DNA of 64,000 nucleotides, taken from Euglena gracilis. Lineage: Eukaryota > Euglenida > Euglenophyceae > Euglenales. Location: contig CP154957.1 of the NCBI GenBank assembly GCA_039621445.1, forward strand, positions 27,264,541-27,328,540, given 5' to 3'. Under the pieces are notes generated by a model. That model saw only the letters and a program-made list of their open reading frames with translations. It made no database searches and was not told the DNA's origin. The first letter of the stretch is position 1. Each line of letters begins with the position of its first letter. Both the position numbers and the translations under genes were made by a program. Of the stretch, positions 61,794 through 64,000 are shown in pieces.

Positions 61794-61949
61794 TGAGATG
61801 TCCCGAGGCGCATCCTTGCACCGTCAAGGTCAAGGCGGAGGCTGTATTTTTGCCCATTTCAAGTCATTTTTCACAATTTTTGTCATTTGCACCAATTTTG
61901 GATTGGTTTTTTTTTAAACCAATTCTGACCATTTTTGCCTATTTTTGGG

Positions 61950-62569
61950 TCATTCCAGGGAGTACATTGACGTGGATGCTGACTTCTGCACGCAGCCATC
62001 CAGGGGGGCATTGCAGCAGGAATGGGAAGCTGCGCGTCGGGCTACGGGTCTCTCCATCAAGTTGGAGGACGATGGCACCAATGAGGCTGTCAAGTTGGAG
62101 GATGATGGCACCAATGAGGCTGTCTACGCGTTCACAGACAGTCGTCCCTACAGTCAGCATTCTCTGGGGGGGCTATTGGTTTTTGGTGTGTTGTGTGTTG
62201 GCGTCCGTGCCATTAACACTGCGCGCTGGTTCCGGTTCTGCATCCACGCGGCACCACCCGCAGCAGAGCATGCCCCGGTCATCCAAGACCTCAAGGACGT
62301 CCCTAACCTCCTGCCACAACCCGTACCCTTGGCCCTTTCCCCCTGCCGTGCAGCGACCCCGTTTTAATCCAAAAGTGTGTGCTAAGTGTGGGGTAACTTC
62401 TGGGCATTAATGAAGCCACTGCAACAGTAATGCCTTGCTCCAATGCCCCCTCAGGACCGTGCAGGGAGCTAAACACTGTGACCGGTGCCAACTTAGCTAC
62501 CACTGGAAGTGCGCCAACCTTGCGAGGCCTCCTAAGCATCAGTCCTGGGCTTGTGAAGCATGCCAATAG
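61950..62569 (+). pseudogene. PHD-like finger protein remnant
   Basis: Frame 61945-62367 includes a 30-bp direct repeat (KLEDDGTNEAV twice, 62061-62120). A second frame gives K-V-C-A-K-C-G then a stop near 62410. At 62474-62569 another frame reads H-C-D-R-C, YHWKCANL, W-A-C-E-A-C-Q and stop. Together they form a PHD-like finger broken by frameshifts, the third of this type in the window. Confidence 0.5.
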
Positions 62570-62626
62570 CATAGTGGGCCGGCCTGTTTTTTTTTGACGT
62601 TGTTTTTTTTTGTTTTTTTTTATACA

Positions 62627-62741
62627 CAAATTGTGGCTGAGCCCAGATTTCAGCCTGAAAACGTGTTCAGCCAGAGGGGGCCCCCGAAGGGGGCCCCCTG
62701 AACACGTTTTCAGGCTGAAATCTGGGCTCAGCCACAATTTG
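62627..62741. repeat. 115-bp palindrome
   Basis: Perfect 44-bp arms (62627-62670 and 62698-62741; core CTGAAAACGTGTTCAG) surround a 27-base loop that contains GGGGGCCCCC. Downstream AAAACGTGT..CCACAGATGCC units (62745-62825) repeat part of the arm. Confidence 0.9.
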
Positions 62742-64000
62742 TTTGAAAACGTGCCTAACCACAGATGCCTTAATTGAAAACGTGTCATTGCCACAGATGC
62801 CCTCATTGAAAACGTGTTCATGACCACGAATTTCAGGGCAGGCATTTGGCGGGCTGAACACGGAAAAAAACGCCCACTAGGTTTTGCATGGAAAATTTTT
62901 TAAATGAACATTTTCCATCATTTTTGGCAACTTCTGGGTAATTTCTGCCAAAAATTTCCTTCCACAAAAATGAGAAAAAGTCATAAAATTCCATTTTTGT
63001 TGCATTTTGGGATGTTTTTGACCATTTTTGGCAGTTTTTGAACTGAGGATTCAAAGTATGATTTGGGAGTTTCATAACGAGTTTCTTTCAATGAAATTTT
63101 CCTTTTGTTTTTTTTTTTGATGTTATTTTTACTATTTTTTTTTAAAAAAAAGAACACATTGTTTTGTTTTTAAAAAAAAAACAAAAAAATGCCCACTATG
63201 GGGGTTGAGCCCCCGCGTCCCCCCCGCGTCCCCCCCCGCGTCCCCCCCGCGTCCCCACCAAGTGGCTTGGTGTCCTTTTTTGAAGAGGCTTTTCTGCAAT
63301 GTCCCGGCATGCTTGATGTGATGAAACAAAGAAAAGGGGAGAAGGAAAAAGAACGTTGCAAAGTGAGAAGTCAAATTTTTATCCTTGCCACTCAAAAAAA
63401 TGGCAGTTGTTTGCTGGAGCCCAGGCATGGGGGGGGGGGTCCCGTGGGACCCCCCTGCCGCTTGTGATGGGTGAAGGTCGTGACCTAACGAGTCTCTTAC
63501 GGATGCTTCCGATTTCTTTGTACTGCAGTTGATGGGATGCGGGAAGACAATTGGTGGTGGTTGCAAAAGTGTCCATTTGTTATTTCCTGTTTGTTCGGCA
63601 TGATCAATGCTAATCCTAGAATGTCCCCCCGCAATCACTGCACACCTTTCCCATTTTGTGTCCTTTTTGTTGACACTGTTCCCATCTCCTGTTCTCTTTT
63701 CCATTTTGTCAATTTTTTTCAGCCCATGGCATTCAGCCCATCCTCTCACCTGGAATTTCTGATCATGGTGTATCCCAAAGAGCCATCTTCCCATTTTGAG
63801 TTTGCTAGAGACTGCCTTTCAAATAATTTTTTTGAAAGGGAATTTTGTAGGATATTCTAATCGACCAGCACATTTTTTGGGAACGTTGGGCCATTTTTGA
63901 CAAAACTCCATTTTGGGTGTGGAAATGCACCAGTTTTTGGAGGTTTTTTTTTTAAGAGGACGTTGCGTTGCAAAACTTCTTTTAAAAAACACACTTTCCA
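62742..64000. other. non-genic tail
   Basis: 62745-62825 repeats TTGAAAACGTG; 63105-63190 is A/T homopolymer; 63212-63258 is a tandem of CCGCGTCCCCCC. 63270-63860 has open frames on both strands but nothing recognised. Confidence 0.4.

Overview
The window is a repeat-saturated stretch of a eukaryotic nuclear genome. The evidence is GT-AG introns with pyrimidine-rich acceptors, an intron-containing EF-1alpha fragment, a chromodomain Ty3/gypsy retrotransposon primed by initiator tRNA-Met, restriction-like-endonuclease (RLE) LINEs, and hAT-like, Mutator-like and other inverted-repeat DNA transposons. I cannot name the species. The mix of elements, the long G/C homopolymers and the lack of any intact host gene suggest a large, transposon-rich genome, perhaps an alga or other protist. 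No bacterial operon, rRNA, tRNA or CRISPR array was found. All elements look like a graveyard of nested insertions, and many boundaries can be proved by target-site duplications (TSDs) read directly from the sequence.

Layout. 1-10 kb: dispersed inverted-repeat elements, including two of three copies of a Mutator-like family (long terminal inverted repeats, 9-bp TSDs, internal GC-hairpin minisatellite). 10.15-19.18 kb: a hAT transposase gene broken by a TTAA-flanked element, an 8-bp-TSD MITE and a TIR element encoding a PHD-like finger protein. 19.18-43.22 kb: one chromovirus on the minus strand (TSD GCTTT), inserted at the hAT C-terminus. About 16.8 kb of it is the element itself; the rest is a 7.2-kb LINE inserted into its 3' LTR with a 13-bp TSD. 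43.2-49.1 kb: hAT-like remnants and a second TTAA element that itself carries a LINE copy. 49.1-52.7 kb: a composite 8-bp-TSD element holding further insertions. 53.9-55.65 kb: an inverted-repeat element that has captured EF-1alpha exons. 55.8-64 kb: the third Mutator-like copy, PHD-finger remnants, small TIR elements and palindromes.

The most unusual content is in the two big retroelements. The LINE polyprotein carries four 2A-like (ribosome-skipping) motifs in front of its reverse transcriptase, two of them canonical, with a Dam-methyltransferase-like NPPF domain between the second and third. It ends in an RLE domain. The chromovirus has a very long coiled-coil Gag, its own degenerate methyltransferase-like domain between protease and reverse transcriptase, and about 6 kb of extra sense-strand coding sequence after the chromodomain, including a new-looking cysteine-rich domain. 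Both are split by frameshifts although the LTRs look about 98-99% identical, so either decay or sequencing indels must be considered.
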